DNA of 64,000 nucleotides from Myxococcales bacterium. Its GTDB lineage: Bacteria; Myxococcota_A; Polyangia; Haliangiales; Haliangiaceae. Positions 7,494-16,168 of the stretch are shown piece by piece; within the stretch, counting starts at the first letter, position 1, and each line of letters opens with the position of its first letter. The notes beneath the pieces were generated by a model. It made no database searches, was not told the origin of the DNA, and worked only from the letters and a program-made list of their open reading frames with translations. Location of the stretch: NCBI GenBank assembly GCA_028287135.1, contig JAQBQE010000063.1:109584-173583 (forward strand), in the 5' to 3' direction. The position numbers and the translations under genes were made by a program.

Positions 7494-8033
7494 CTAATCG
7501 AACTGTTCGCCAGGATCTGCGAGCGCGCCCCAGTCGACCGAGTCGCGAAGCTGCCGCACCGATTCCGAGAACCGCGCGCGGACTTCACCGACCTTGCCGC
7601 CCTCGGCGCGATGCTGCTCGCGTGCGGCCAGGAGCTCGCGCAGCGTTGCCGACGCCGACGGCTGCCCGTTCGCCTCGAGCATCAACGTCAACGCTTCCGA
7701 GATCGTCGTGATCACCGATGCATCGAACGCGGTGCGCAGCGCCTCGAACAGGACATAGACCGCGCGTCGTGGGCTGCCACGATCGTCGAAACCTTCGGCC
7801 GCGCGCAGCAGCGCCTGCGACTGGAGCGTCGGCACGTAGACCAGCACACGCCGGAGATCCGGATCGTCGCGCCGGATCGCGAGCTCCTGCGCCACCGTCC
7901 GGCCAAACGCATCGAGCTCGGTCGCGAGACTGACGAGCGTCGTCGGCTCGGTTGCATCCTTGACCTGCCGCGCGAGCTGCTCGAGTCGCACGACCGGCGC
8001 GACGCGATCGTCGGGCTGATCGGGCTTGCTCAC
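7494..8033 (-). CDS. hypothetical helical protein, last gene of the CoA-ester operon
   Basis: This 179-residue protein is not recognised. It looks helical throughout, with no signal peptide, Cys pairs or membrane segment; blocks include LEQLARQVKDA, RRVLVYVPTLQSQALLRAAEG and AVYVLFEALRTAFDA. Its GTG start shares four bases (GTGA) with the stop of the creatininase-like gene, so it is translated as the last member of a tightly coupled operon that begins at 13613. That position argues for a role in the same pathway, or as an accessory or regulatory subunit, but nothing in the sequence gives the reaction. The frame is open further upstream, but starts there would lie wholly inside the preceding gene. 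Confidence 0.7.
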   Translation of the reverse strand: MSKPDQPDDRVAPVVRLEQLARQVKDATEPTTLVSLATELDAFGRTVAQELAIRRDDPDLRRVLVYVPTLQSQALLRAAEGFDDRGSPRRAVYVLFEALRTAFDASVITTISEALTLMLEANGQPSASATLRELLAAREQHRAEGGKVGEVRARFSESVRQLRDSVDWGALADPGEQFD

Positions 8034-8788
8034 GCCGGTAGCCCCAGGGATTCGCGAACCTCGCCGACCACCATCTCGGCGAGACGCTGGATCAACTGCT
8101 CGCCCTCGGCGACCGACGCCGACGCCGGATCGCCGGCGTACGCGAGCTCCATGCCCATCGCGGTGAACGTGTTGATCCCCGCCTTGAGCTTCTCGGACAG
8201 ACTGACCGGAACGGGTTGCAGTGTGGTGCGCATCTGCTCGTCGACCAGCTCGGGTGCCGCGGCCATCACGATCGAGGTCTCGTACTGACCGGCGTGACAG
8301 GCGCCGCTCTTGAACTCGGCCGACAGCGTCTTCGCCCACTTCCTGGTCAGCGGACACGCGACGCTGACCTTGCCTTCGCGGCCCGCGACGACCGCGCGGA
8401 TCGCCGCATCCTGCGCCGGCTCGAGGTGGTTGTTGACGAGGCAGACGTGACGCAGCCCCTGCGCGAGCAGTCCGTCGCAGATCGCTGCGACGTACGCGGT
8501 CAGGACCTCCGCGGGAATCGTCACGGCGCCCGGGAAGCCCACCGCGCAATCGGTGACGCCATAGCTGACCGCGGGCGCGATCACGGCGGTCAGGGGTCCC
8601 TTCTTCTCGAGCAGCTCGCATGCGCGCACGCACGCGGCGGCCGAGATCACGACGTCGGTCCCGAGCCCGAGGTGCGGACCGTGGGGCTCGGTCGAGCCGA
8701 TCGGGACCAGAGCGATGACCGGCCGCTTGCCACCGAGCAGGGTGTACAGGCTCGCGGTCGTATGACGCGCCATGAACTTCTCGCCCAT
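8030..8788 (-). CDS. creatininase-family amidohydrolase
   Basis: The 252-residue protein has the creatininase metal-binding pattern: STEPHGPHLGLGTD near residues 32-45 (Glu, His and Asp ligands), VNNHLEP (His and Glu ligands spaced as in creatininase) and HAGQYETS later in the chain. Family members hydrolyse cyclic or linear amides with two divalent metals; examples act on creatinine, formylated pyrimidines and mycofactocin precursor peptide. The surrounding CoA-ligase and beta-oxidation genes suggest that here it opens a ring or cleaves an amide in a catabolic intermediate (inference). Start chosen at ATG 8788 rather than GTG 8791 because GGAGG lies 6 nt before it; the ATG shares one base with the stop of the ligase gene. 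Confidence 0.82.
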   Translation of the reverse strand: MGEKFMARHTTASLYTLLGGKRPVIALVPIGSTEPHGPHLGLGTDVVISAAACVRACELLEKKGPLTAVIAPAVSYGVTDCAVGFPGAVTIPAEVLTAYVAAICDGLLAQGLRHVCLVNNHLEPAQDAAIRAVVAGREGKVSVACPLTRKWAKTLSAEFKSGACHAGQYETSIVMAAAPELVDEQMRTTLQPVPVSLSEKLKAGINTFTAMGMELAYAGDPASASVAEGEQLIQRLAEMVVGEVRESLGLPA

Positions 8789-10473
8789 CACTCGCCTCCG
8801 AGCTCGCCGCGCTTCTCGCGTTCGATCAACATCTTCTTGTCGACCTTGCCACGATCGTTCTTCGGAAGGTCGTCCACGAAGGCCACCCAGCGCGGATACT
8901 TGTGCTTGCTCAGCCGTTGCTGGACATGCGCCTTGAGCTCCGCGACCAGCGAACGCCTGGCGTCGGCAGTCGCGATCCGGTCACGGGCATCGGGTCGCAG
9001 CTCGATCAGCGCCTTCGGCTTGATCAGCCCCTGGTCCATCGCGGGAATCACCGCGACCACCGACACCGCGGGATGTCCGATCAGGCAGTCCTCGACCTCG
9101 CGCGGAGCTACGAAGATCCCACCGACCTTGAACAGATCGTCGGCCCGGCCCTGGAACCACAGGTAACCACGCTCGTCGATCGAGAACAGATCACCGGTCC
9201 GGCACCAGTGCCCGTGGAACGTCGTCCAGCTCTTCTCGCGATCCTGGAAGTAGCCGTGCGCGACCGAGTCGCCCTTGACCCACAGCACGCCGATCTCGCC
9301 GGGTGGCAGCGGCTGTGCGCCGGCACCCGGGGCATCCTCGGGGAGAATCGCCAGCGTGTAGCCCTCGACCACGCGGCCGAGCGACCCTGGCATCACATCG
9401 CCCGGGCGGTTCGAGCAGTAGATGTGGAACATCTCCGCGGACCCGATGCCGTCGAACACCTCGCCGCCGAACCGCTCGACGAACCGGCGCAGCAGCGGCT
9501 CGGGCAACGCCTCCCCTGCGGACAGGTGGAACCGCACGCACGAGAGATCGAGCCGCGCCTCGCCCCGGGCGCGACGCTCGTCGTCGAGGTCGAGCAGCTT
9601 GCCGAGCATCGTCGGCACGTTGGTGACGATCGTCGGCCGGTAGCGCGCGATCGCGTTCGCGATGCTCTCGGCGGTCGGCCGCTCGCTGAACAGCCCGACC
9701 GTCGCGCCGACGGCGAACGGGAACCACAGGTTCGTGCCGGTCGCGTAGCCGAAGAACAGCCGCGGCACGCTGACGCAGACATCGCTCTCGCGATAACCGA
9801 CGGTCCGCTTGGCGAACACCTCGGTATTGAACGCGAAGTCGCGGTGACTGTGCATCGCGGCCTTCGAGCGACCGGTCGACCCCGACGTGAACAGCCAGAT
9901 CGCCGGATCGTCGCGCTTGATGGTGGGCAACGGCGTCGCGAGACCGCGGCCCTGCGCGATCGCGGCATCGAGCGAGACGACCTCGCGGTCACGCAGCTCC
10001 GCCGGAATCTCGACGCGCGCCTCGGGATCCGCACCGGTCGCAGCATCCGGCGCGAGCAGGATGCGGCGCAGGTTCGGCAACCCGTCGAGGTGCGGCGCCA
10101 GCGATGCCGCGACCTGCGGGGTCGTGATCAGGACCGCCGCCTTGACGTACTCGAGGACGTAGCGCAGGTCGTCGACCGGAGCGATCGAATTACCCATCGT
10201 CAGCACGCCGCCGGCGGCGAGCGTCGCGAAGATGCCCCACGCGAATGGCGGCAGGTCCGGCAGCACGATGTAGACGCGCTGCTCCGGCCGCAGGCCGGCA
10301 TCGACGAGGTAGCGAGCGAGTGCGCGCGACCGATCAGCGACCTCCGCGTAGGTCCACGACCGATCGCCGAACCGGAGGGCCACGTTGCCGCCCTTCCCTT
10401 CCCGCTCGCGATCGAACAGGAAGTAGTCGGCGAGGCTGAGCTCCTCGGGGAAGGTCACGGACGGTGCGGTCAT
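8788..10473 (-). CDS. benzoate-CoA-ligase-like acyl-CoA synthetase
   Basis: This 561-residue AMP-forming ligase has the P-loop motif TSGSTGRSK (196-204), SAGEALPE and IGSAEMFH in the middle, WCRTGDLF and GRADDLFKVGG in the hinge region, and the C-terminal catalytic lysine motif RGKVDKK. The SAGEALPE and GSAEMFHIY signatures are characteristic of the benzoate-CoA ligase branch (benzoate, 4-hydroxybenzoate, 2-aminobenzoate and related substrates) rather than the fatty-acid branch. It activates a carboxylic acid to its CoA thioester with ATP, in the cytosol. The neighbours are acyl-CoA dehydrogenase and crotonase genes, so it probably performs the first committed step of the operon. Which acid is activated cannot be settled by eye. 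Confidence 0.86.
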   Translation of the reverse strand: MTAPSVTFPEELSLADYFLFDREREGKGGNVALRFGDRSWTYAEVADRSRALARYLVDAGLRPEQRVYIVLPDLPPFAWGIFATLAAGGVLTMGNSIAPVDDLRYVLEYVKAAVLITTPQVAASLAPHLDGLPNLRRILLAPDAATGADPEARVEIPAELRDREVVSLDAAIAQGRGLATPLPTIKRDDPAIWLFTSGSTGRSKAAMHSHRDFAFNTEVFAKRTVGYRESDVCVSVPRLFFGYATGTNLWFPFAVGATVGLFSERPTAESIANAIARYRPTIVTNVPTMLGKLLDLDDERRARGEARLDLSCVRFHLSAGEALPEPLLRRFVERFGGEVFDGIGSAEMFHIYCSNRPGDVMPGSLGRVVEGYTLAILPEDAPGAGAQPLPPGEIGVLWVKGDSVAHGYFQDREKSWTTFHGHWCRTGDLFSIDERGYLWFQGRADDLFKVGGIFVAPREVEDCLIGHPAVSVVAVIPAMDQGLIKPKALIELRPDARDRIATADARRSLVAELKAHVQQRLSKHKYPRWVAFVDDLPKNDRGKVDKKMLIEREKRGELGGE

Positions 10474-11621
10474 CAGGTCGCCCCCTGCGCGAGTGCCTTG
10501 CCGATGATCATGCGCTGGATCTCGCTCGTGCCTTCGTAGATCCGCAGCGGACGGATCGCGCGATACAGATGCTCGACGACGGCCCCGGCCATCACGCCCC
10601 GTCCACCGAACAGCTGGACCGCGCGATCGATCACGCGCTGGGCGGCCTCGGTCGCGCCGAGCTTCGCGATCGAGACTTCCGTCGTCACCTTGGCGCCGGT
10701 GGTGTCCTTGAGGTACGCGGCGCGCAGCACGAGCAGCCGCGCGCTATCGAGGTCGACGATCATGTCCGCGAGGTGCGCTTGCACGAGCTGCTGCTCGCTG
10801 AGCTTCTTGCCGAACTGCGTGCGTCGCGTGACAAAGCCAAGCGCCTCGTCGAGCGCACGCCTTGCCATGCCGACCGCAGCTGCACCGACGGAGACCCGGA
10901 ACGCGTCGAGCGTTCGCAGCGCGAGCTTCATGCCCTGCCCCACCTCGCCGATCCTCGCTGCCGTCGGAATCATCACCCCTCGCAGCTCGAGCGCACCGAT
11001 CGGGTGCGGCGCGGTAGCATGCATCGGCTTGACGGTCACGCCCGGCGTATCGAGCGGAACCCAGAACGCGGTCAACCCTGCGCTGCCGAGCCCGGGCTCG
11101 GTCGTCGCGATCACCGTCGCGTGATCGGCGATCCCGAGATTCGAGATGAACAGCTTGTCGCCGTCGAGCCGATAGCCGTCGGCGGTCGGCGCAGCGCGCG
11201 TGGCGATCGATGCGACGTCGGAGCCGGCCTCGGGCTCGGTCAGCGCGAATGCCGCGATTCCTGCGCCGCGCGCGTAGGCCTTGAGCTGCGAGCGCTGCTC
11301 CGCCGAGCCGGCGAGGACGAGCGCGTGCGTTCCGAGACCCTGGACAGCAAAGATCGAGTCGGCGCGCGGCGAGACGTAGCCCAGCATCTCGCGTGCGAGG
11401 CACAGCGCGCGCGTGTCGATCGCGGTGGTCGGCACGACGAGCTCGAGCAAGCCCGCCTCGGCGAGTGCGGCCGCGGCCGACCGATCGCGCTCGGCCTCGG
11501 TGACGTGCCGCCCTGGGTCCTCGACCGCCTCGATCGCCGCCGCCGCTGCGCGCAGCCGCCCCGCGAGTGCCTGATGGCTCTCGTCGAAGAACATCGGCAG
11601 GTCGTCGCTCGACAGCCTCAT
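10473..11621 (-). CDS. acyl-CoA dehydrogenase
   Basis: The 382-residue protein matches the family length. The first signature is ALTEPEAGSD (FAD and substrate binding) and the second, near the C-terminus, is RIYEGTSEIQ, whose Glu is the usual catalytic base. RRTQFGKKLSEQQ and QLFGGRGVM are further conserved family blocks. It oxidises a CoA thioester to the 2,3-enoyl form with FAD, passing electrons to an electron-transfer flavoprotein not encoded here. Its ATG overlaps the crotonase stop and its TGA shares a base with the ligase ATG, so it is co-translated with both. It may act on a ring-derived dicarboxylic or branched thioester rather than on plain fatty acids; this is inferred from context only. 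Confidence 0.9.
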   Translation of the reverse strand: MRLSSDDLPMFFDESHQALAGRLRAAAAAIEAVEDPGRHVTEAERDRSAAAALAEAGLLELVVPTTAIDTRALCLAREMLGYVSPRADSIFAVQGLGTHALVLAGSAEQRSQLKAYARGAGIAAFALTEPEAGSDVASIATRAAPTADGYRLDGDKLFISNLGIADHATVIATTEPGLGSAGLTAFWVPLDTPGVTVKPMHATAPHPIGALELRGVMIPTAARIGEVGQGMKLALRTLDAFRVSVGAAAVGMARRALDEALGFVTRRTQFGKKLSEQQLVQAHLADMIVDLDSARLLVLRAAYLKDTTGAKVTTEVSIAKLGATEAAQRVIDRAVQLFGGRGVMAGAVVEHLYRAIRPLRIYEGTSEIQRMIIGKALAQGAT

Positions 11622-12445
11622 TCGGGATCACTCGCAGCGCCGCGAAACCGCGCCGGCCGCTTCTCCTTGAACGAGGCATGCGCCTCCGCGAAGTCCGGAT
11701 GCTGCATGCAGAGCGCCTGCGCCTGCGCCTCGGCCTCGATCGCCTCGGCCAGCGCCATCGTGTGCTCGCTCTCGATCATCTGCTTCGTCATCGAATGCGC
11801 GAAGGCCGGTCCGCTGGCAAGCCGAGCCGCCCACTCCTGCCCGAGTTTCACCGCGGCCTCACCGTCGGGAACGACCCGATTGACGAGCCCGATCTCGAGC
11901 GCGCGGGCAGCGTCGATGAGGTCGCCGAACAGCAGCAGCTCCGAGGCGTGCCCGAGCCCGACGATCCGGGGCAGCAGGTACGTCACCCCCATGTCGGCGC
12001 CCGACAGGCCGACCTGCGGGAAGATGAAGCCGAACTTCGCGTTCGCGGCCGCGATCCGGAGATCACTCGCACACGCGATCACCGCCCCCGCGCCCACCGC
12101 GACGCCGTTGATCGCGGCGACGATCGGACGCCGGCAGGCGCGCATCGCCTTGATCAGCCGACCCGTTGCCCGCGTGAACGAGAGCAGTGCGGGCGTATCG
12201 CGCCCGAGCAGGTGCTTGATGATGTCGTCCTGATCGCCGCCCGAGCAGAACCCGCGGCCGCGCCCGGTGATCACGACCGCGCGAACCTCCTCCAGCCGAT
12301 CGAGCTGCTCGAAGGTCTCGGCAAGCTCGCGATAGACCTCGAACGTCAGTGCGTTGAGGCGCTTCTCGCGATCGAGCGTGATCGTGGCGACGCCGCGCGT
12401 GAGGTCGAGTGCGAACGACTGGGGAACCGGGACGGGCATGCTCAT
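11618..12445 (-). CDS. enoyl-CoA hydratase/isomerase (crotonase) family protein
   Basis: From ATG 12445 the protein has 275 residues. The oxyanion-hole region reads GRGFCSGGDQDDI and the second block GVAVGAGAVIACASDLR. The usual Glu of GGGCEL is absent, but FPQVGLSGADMG supplies an Asp at the position of the catalytic acid of dienoyl-CoA isomerases and some ring hydratases. It may therefore be a hydratase or a double-bond isomerase; the reaction is not fixed by the sequence. An upstream ATG (12562) would add 39 Arg-rich residues lying inside the RidA-like gene and was rejected; the chosen ATG overlaps that gene's stop by 4 bp (ATGA). Confidence 0.86.
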   Translation of the reverse strand: MSMPVPVPQSFALDLTRGVATITLDREKRLNALTFEVYRELAETFEQLDRLEEVRAVVITGRGRGFCSGGDQDDIIKHLLGRDTPALLSFTRATGRLIKAMRACRRPIVAAINGVAVGAGAVIACASDLRIAAANAKFGFIFPQVGLSGADMGVTYLLPRIVGLGHASELLLFGDLIDAARALEIGLVNRVVPDGEAAVKLGQEWAARLASGPAFAHSMTKQMIESEHTMALAEAIEAEAQAQALCMQHPDFAEAHASFKEKRPARFRGAASDPE

Positions 12446-12861
12446 GGGGAATCTCCGAGGTACGCGACGGCCTGGATCTCGATCACGGCCTCCGGCTCGA
12501 ACAGCGCGGACACCGCGACGAGGGCCATCGCCGGAAAATGTTTGCCAAGCCGCTCGCGCCACACCGCCGCGAGCTCCTTGCGAGCGCTGCGATAGATCGC
12601 CATGTCGGTGACATAGGCGGTCATCGACGCGATGTCAGCGACCTCTCCACCGGCCGCACGCACGACGGCGATCACGTTGTCGAGCGTCTGTGCGAACTGC
12701 GCGACGAAGCGGTCCTCCGCCGTCTCGCGTACCGGGAACTTCATCTCCGGGGTCCAGCCGATCTGACCACCGACCTCGAGGACCCGGCCCTTGCCGATCC
12801 GCCCGTTCGAGTAGCCCCTCGGGGTCGGCCAGCCCGGGACCAGCACATCCTCGGTGCTCAC
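12442..12861 (-). CDS. RidA/YjgF-family protein lacking the catalytic Arg
   Basis: This 139-residue protein has the RidA fold pattern: YSNGRIGKGRVLEVGGQIGW at the start, QTLDNVIAVVRAAGG in the middle and AVIEIQAVAYL at the end. RidA proteins are trimers that hydrolyse reactive enamine/imine intermediates. In active members an Arg follows FPA (Arg105 in classical numbering); here the text is FPAMALVAV, so that Arg is Met, placing it with the Arg-less Rid subgroups. The Glu of EIQA is retained. In a CoA-ester operon it could deaminate or tautomerise an enamine or act as a ligand-binding partner. The GTG start overlaps the SDR stop (GTGA); GTG codes V-S-T-E-D. Confidence 0.85.
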   Translation of the reverse strand: MSTEDVLVPGWPTPRGYSNGRIGKGRVLEVGGQIGWTPEMKFPVRETAEDRFVAQFAQTLDNVIAVVRAAGGEVADIASMTAYVTDMAIYRSARKELAAVWRERLGKHFPAMALVAVSALFEPEAVIEIQAVAYLGDSP

Positions 12862-13613
12862 TTCAGCACCGCTCCGCCGTCGATCACGATCGTCTGACCG
12901 TGGATACCGCGCGCGGCATGCGCGCACAGCATGAGCGCGGCGTGCGCGACCTCGGCCGGCTCGATCATCCGCTTCTGCGGAGTCATCGCTGCAAGGGACG
13001 TCTTTGCGTCCTCGATCGAGCGACCGGTCTTCGCCGCGATCCGCTCCGCGGCCTCCTCGACCATCTGCGTCGCGACCCAGCCGGGGCACAGCGCGTTGAT
13101 GGTCACGCCGGTCCGCGCGAGATCGATCGCGAGGCCTCGCGTCATGCCGACCATCGCGTGCTTCGCCGCGCAGTACGCCGTCGTGTAGCCGTAGCCCGAG
13201 ACACCTGCGTTCGACGCGATGTTGACCACGCGTCCCCACCCGGCCTTGACCATGCTCGGGACGAGCGCCCGGGTGACGCGAAACGGCGCCGTCGCATCGA
13301 GCTCCATGATGCGGTCCCACATCGCATCCGTGGTGCGCTCGAGCGAGGCGCTCTCGGCAGCACCGGCGTTGTTGATCAGCACGTCGACGTGGCCGACCGC
13401 GCCGATCACCTCGTCGGTCGCCTTGCGATCGAGCAGATCGAGGACGAGGGCACGGCCTCCGATCTCGGTGGCGAGCGCCTCGAGATCGGGCTTCGTGCGA
13501 CCACACACGATCACGCGCGCGCCGGCACCCGCGAGCGCACGTGCGATCGCAGCACCGATCCCGCGACCTCCGCCGGTGACGAGCGCCGACTTCCCGGTGA
13601 GGATTCCGTCCAT
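12858..13613 (-). CDS. short-chain dehydrogenase/reductase
   Basis: A classical SDR of 251 residues. The dinucleotide-binding motif is TGGGRGIG (about 14-21), followed by NNAG, the catalytic Ser in NIASNAG, and the YCAAK active-site Tyr/Lys pair. CPGWVATQM, often found after the catalytic lysine, is present. It resembles 3-hydroxyacyl-CoA dehydrogenase and 3-oxoacyl reductase members and would perform the NAD(P)-linked oxidation step after hydration by the crotonase. It is the first gene of the seven-gene operon. A palindrome at 13623..13636 lies 10 bp before its ATG and may be an operator. Confidence 0.9.
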   Translation of the reverse strand: MDGILTGKSALVTGGGRGIGAAIARALAGAGARVIVCGRTKPDLEALATEIGGRALVLDLLDRKATDEVIGAVGHVDVLINNAGAAESASLERTTDAMWDRIMELDATAPFRVTRALVPSMVKAGWGRVVNIASNAGVSGYGYTTAYCAAKHAMVGMTRGLAIDLARTGVTINALCPGWVATQMVEEAAERIAAKTGRSIEDAKTSLAAMTPQKRMIEPAEVAHAALMLCAHAARGIHGQTIVIDGGAVLK

Positions 13614-13622
13614 GGGACGGTT

Positions 13623-13636
13623 GTAACCCGAGTTAC
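13623..13636 (-). promoter_or_regulatory. palindrome upstream of the CoA-ester operon (candidate operator)
   Basis: GTAAC and GTTAC half-sites enclose a 4-bp centre with one mismatched pair, 10 bp before the ATG of the SDR gene and inside the 27-bp gap to the upstream lipoprotein gene. TetR-type regulators of CoA-ester catabolism bind sites of this kind, but no regulator gene is adjacent. A related element lies at 38289..38301. Confidence 0.4.
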
Positions 13637-13640
13637 CAGG

Positions 13641-14657
13641 TCAGGGATGCGTCAGCACCGTGCCGGTGTCACCGACGACCAGCATCCCGGCCCCCGGCAC
13701 GCCCGTGATGGCGCGCAGGGTATTCGTCGTCGGGGCCGCCACTGCCGTCCACTGTGTGCCGTCGTAATGGATCAGCGTTCCGGCGGAGCCGACCGCCCAG
13801 ACATCGGACGCACTCGTGCCATACACCGCGTAGAGGTATTGCGTCGTCGGGCTCGGGACCGCGGTCCAGGCGCCGGTGCCTACCTTGTGGAGGATCGTGC
13901 CCGCGGCGCCGACGACCCAGTACTCGCCGGTCCCGGTCCCCCAGATCGACGCGAGCGTCACGTTCATCGCGTAGTCCTCGTTGACGAGCGTGGTGCTCCC
14001 GGTGAACCGGCGGATCGTGCCCTTCGTCCCGACGAAGTACGCGTCCGTCGCGCTCTGCGGCCACACCGACCACACATCGAGGTTCGCTGCCTGCGCAAAG
14101 CTCGTCCACGCCGTCCCGTTCCAGCGCGCGATCGTCCCCGCCGTGCCCGCGATCCAGACATCGGTCGATGACAGCCCGGAGACCGCGAACAGGCTCGCGT
14201 TCGCGCAGCCGGTGACCGTGACCATGGTCCACACCGATCCGTTCCAGCGCTGCGCCATGCACAGCCGACCGGCCAGCCAGACGTCGGTCGGCGATGCGCC
14301 CCAGAACATGAAGATGTCCTCGCCGGTCGCCCCCGGCGCGGTGCTCCATGCCCCGCCGCTGTAGTGGTTGATCGGACCGCCCGCGCCCCCGACCCAGATC
14401 TCGTTCGCGGAGAATGCGCGGACGGCCCACAGGTTCGCAGCCGTCGACGGCGCAGGCGAGAACACGGACCAGCCTGACGCCACGCTCGCATCGATCGCGC
14501 CGTCGATCGTCGCGGCGTCGTTCGCGTCGTTCGGGCCGCTCGAGCCGTCGCCCTGGCCAGCGTCGCGCGCGTCGGGATCTCCGCCGACCGCATCGAAGCC
14601 GGAACGTCCGCACGCGCTCAGCGCGACGAGCAACGCGCCGGTCCACAGCAGGTGCAC
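13641..14657 (-). CDS. lipoprotein with repeated beta-propeller-like units
   Basis: From a GTG at 14657 the 338-residue protein has a signal peptide ending in a lipobox (VALSACG), then an Asp/Gly/Ala-rich linker (to about residue 60). It continues into about six repeats of roughly 45-50 residues, each with the pattern DVWxxGxxGTIxxxxGxxWT. These repeats look like a small propeller of the kind common in myxobacterial surface lipoproteins. It is predicted to be anchored in the outer membrane and exposed. Function is unknown; propellers of this type usually bind partners or sugars. It is only 27 bp upstream of the SDR operon on the same strand, but the different character of the product and the palindrome between suggest separate control. 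Confidence 0.75.
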   Translation of the reverse strand: MHLLWTGALLVALSACGRSGFDAVGGDPDARDAGQGDGSSGPNDANDAATIDGAIDASVASGWSVFSPAPSTAANLWAVRAFSANEIWVGGAGGPINHYSGGAWSTAPGATGEDIFMFWGASPTDVWLAGRLCMAQRWNGSVWTMVTVTGCANASLFAVSGLSSTDVWIAGTAGTIARWNGTAWTSFAQAANLDVWSVWPQSATDAYFVGTKGTIRRFTGSTTLVNEDYAMNVTLASIWGTGTGEYWVVGAAGTILHKVGTGAWTAVPSPTTQYLYAVYGTSASDVWAVGSAGTLIHYDGTQWTAVAAPTTNTLRAITGVPGAGMLVVGDTGTVLTHP

Positions 14658-14703
14658 ACGCCCATCATCGCGCGCCCGCGCGAACTTGAGTAGTGTGCGT
14701 GCG

Positions 14704-16137
14704 ATGAACGTGTCGGACCTCGACGCAACGAGCTGCGCGGATCTCGTACGCTCCGGTGACGCGACGCCACGCGAGCTCGTGGAGCTCGCGATCGCCCGGA
14801 TCGAGAAGCACAACCCCGAGCTCGGCGCGGTCACCATCCCACTGTTCGAGCAGGCGCGCACCGAGGCCGACAGCGCACTACCTGGGCCCTTTCGCGGCGT
14901 CCCGATCCTGATCAAGGACATCTGCGCGACCGTGGGCGGCGCGCTCCACACCGCCGGCATGCTGCCGATGAAGCGCGCGAACATCCGGTTCCCGCACGAC
15001 AGCGCGCTCGTCGCATCGCTCCGCAAGGCGGGGTTCGTGGTGATCGGCAAGACGAACACGTCGGAGCTCGGCATCCTGCCGTCGGCCGAACCGCCGGCCT
15101 GGCCTCCGACCCGCAATCCGCACGACCTCACGCGCTCGACCGGTGGCTCGAGTGGTGGCTCGGCCTGCGCCGTCGCCGCAGGCCTCGTTCCGATCGCCCA
15201 TGCGAACGATGGTGGTGGATCGATCCGGATCCCCGCGAGCTGCTGCGGTCTGTTCGGCCTGAAGCCGAGCCGCGGCCGCGTCTCGTTCGCTCCCAACCTC
15301 GGCGACGTCAATGGCGGTCTGGTCAGCGAGCATGTCGTGACCCGCACGGTGCGCGACTCGGCCGCGGTGCTCGACATCCTCGCGGGCGCGCAGCCCGGCG
15401 ATCCGTACAGTGCGCCCCCGCAGCTGCGTCCGTACATCGCGGAGCTGACGACGCCCACCGGGCGGCTGAAGATCGGCTTTGACAGCAAGCATCCGGGACT
15501 CGATGGGTCGCTGCGCGATGCGCATCCTGATTGTGTGGCGGCGGTCGCGCACACCGCAAAGCTGCTCGAGTCCCTCGGCCACCACGTCGAACCGGCGGTG
15601 CCCGCGGCGCTCCGCGATCCGGACTGGACGCCGCGCTTCCTCGCGCTGTGGGCCGTCGGCGTGACGATGGAGCTCGACGAATGCTCGCGCATGCTCGGCC
15701 GTCCGATCGAGGACCACGAGGTCGAGCGCCTGACCTGGGCACTCGCCGAGCTCGGCCGGTTGGTCCCGGGATCGAAGTACGCGGAGGCGTGGCGCTGGAT
15801 CCAGCGCAATGCACGCGAGGCCGCCACGTTCTGGGAGGACTACGATCTGTGGCTCACGCCCACGGTCTCGGAGCCGCCGGTGCCGCTCGGGACGTTCGCA
15901 TCTCCCGACGACGATCCGCTCGCCGGCATCTTCCGCGCAGCGGACTTCACGCCGTTCACGCCGCCGTTCAATGCGACCGGCCAGCCTGCGTGCTCGCTGC
16001 CGCTCTACCACAACGCCGCCGGGCTCCCGATCGGCGTCCAGCTCGTCGCCGCGTACGGCCGCGAGGATTTGCTGCTACGGGTGGCTGCCCAGCTCGAGGC
16101 CGCGCAGCCGTTCGATCACCGCGCGACGCGCCACTGA
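14704..16137 (+). CDS. amidase (amidase signature family)
   Basis: The 477-residue protein carries the Ser-Ser-Lys triad of the amidase signature family: Lys71 in ILIKDI, the cis-Ser in TGGSSGGSA (149) and the nucleophile Ser173 in DGGGSIRIPAS. Blocks such as GKTNTSELG and FGLKPSRGRVS are also typical. The family hydrolyses amides, including aryl and fatty amides, peptide amides and glutaminyl-tRNA precursors; the region replaced by GatA-specific sequence is absent, so this is a general amidase. It is cytosolic by sequence. The start ATG was chosen for the family-like N-terminus; the gene is divergent from the lipoprotein gene, 46 bp apart. Confidence 0.87.
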   Translation: MNVSDLDATSCADLVRSGDATPRELVELAIARIEKHNPELGAVTIPLFEQARTEADSALPGPFRGVPILIKDICATVGGALHTAGMLPMKRANIRFPHDSALVASLRKAGFVVIGKTNTSELGILPSAEPPAWPPTRNPHDLTRSTGGSSGGSACAVAAGLVPIAHANDGGGSIRIPASCCGLFGLKPSRGRVSFAPNLGDVNGGLVSEHVVTRTVRDSAAVLDILAGAQPGDPYSAPPQLRPYIAELTTPTGRLKIGFDSKHPGLDGSLRDAHPDCVAAVAHTAKLLESLGHHVEPAVPAALRDPDWTPRFLALWAVGVTMELDECSRMLGRPIEDHEVERLTWALAELGRLVPGSKYAEAWRWIQRNAREAATFWEDYDLWLTPTVSEPPVPLGTFASPDDDPLAGIFRAADFTPFTPPFNATGQPACSLPLYHNAAGLPIGVQLVAAYGREDLLLRVAAQLEAAQPFDHRATRH

Positions 16138-16168
16138 CCATGCTGATCAGGTAGCGCCGTTCTGGCGC

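Noticed and set aside
7494..8633. Longer version (379 codons) of the last operon gene
   Set aside because: The extra N-terminal part lies inside the creatininase-like gene and is Arg/Gly-rich; the GTGA overlap at 8033 fits the operon pattern.
13641..15827. Long minus-strand frame joining the propeller lipoprotein to sequence opposite the amidase gene
   Set aside because: The lipobox signal at 14657 marks the real start; the upstream part is an antisense shadow of the amidase.
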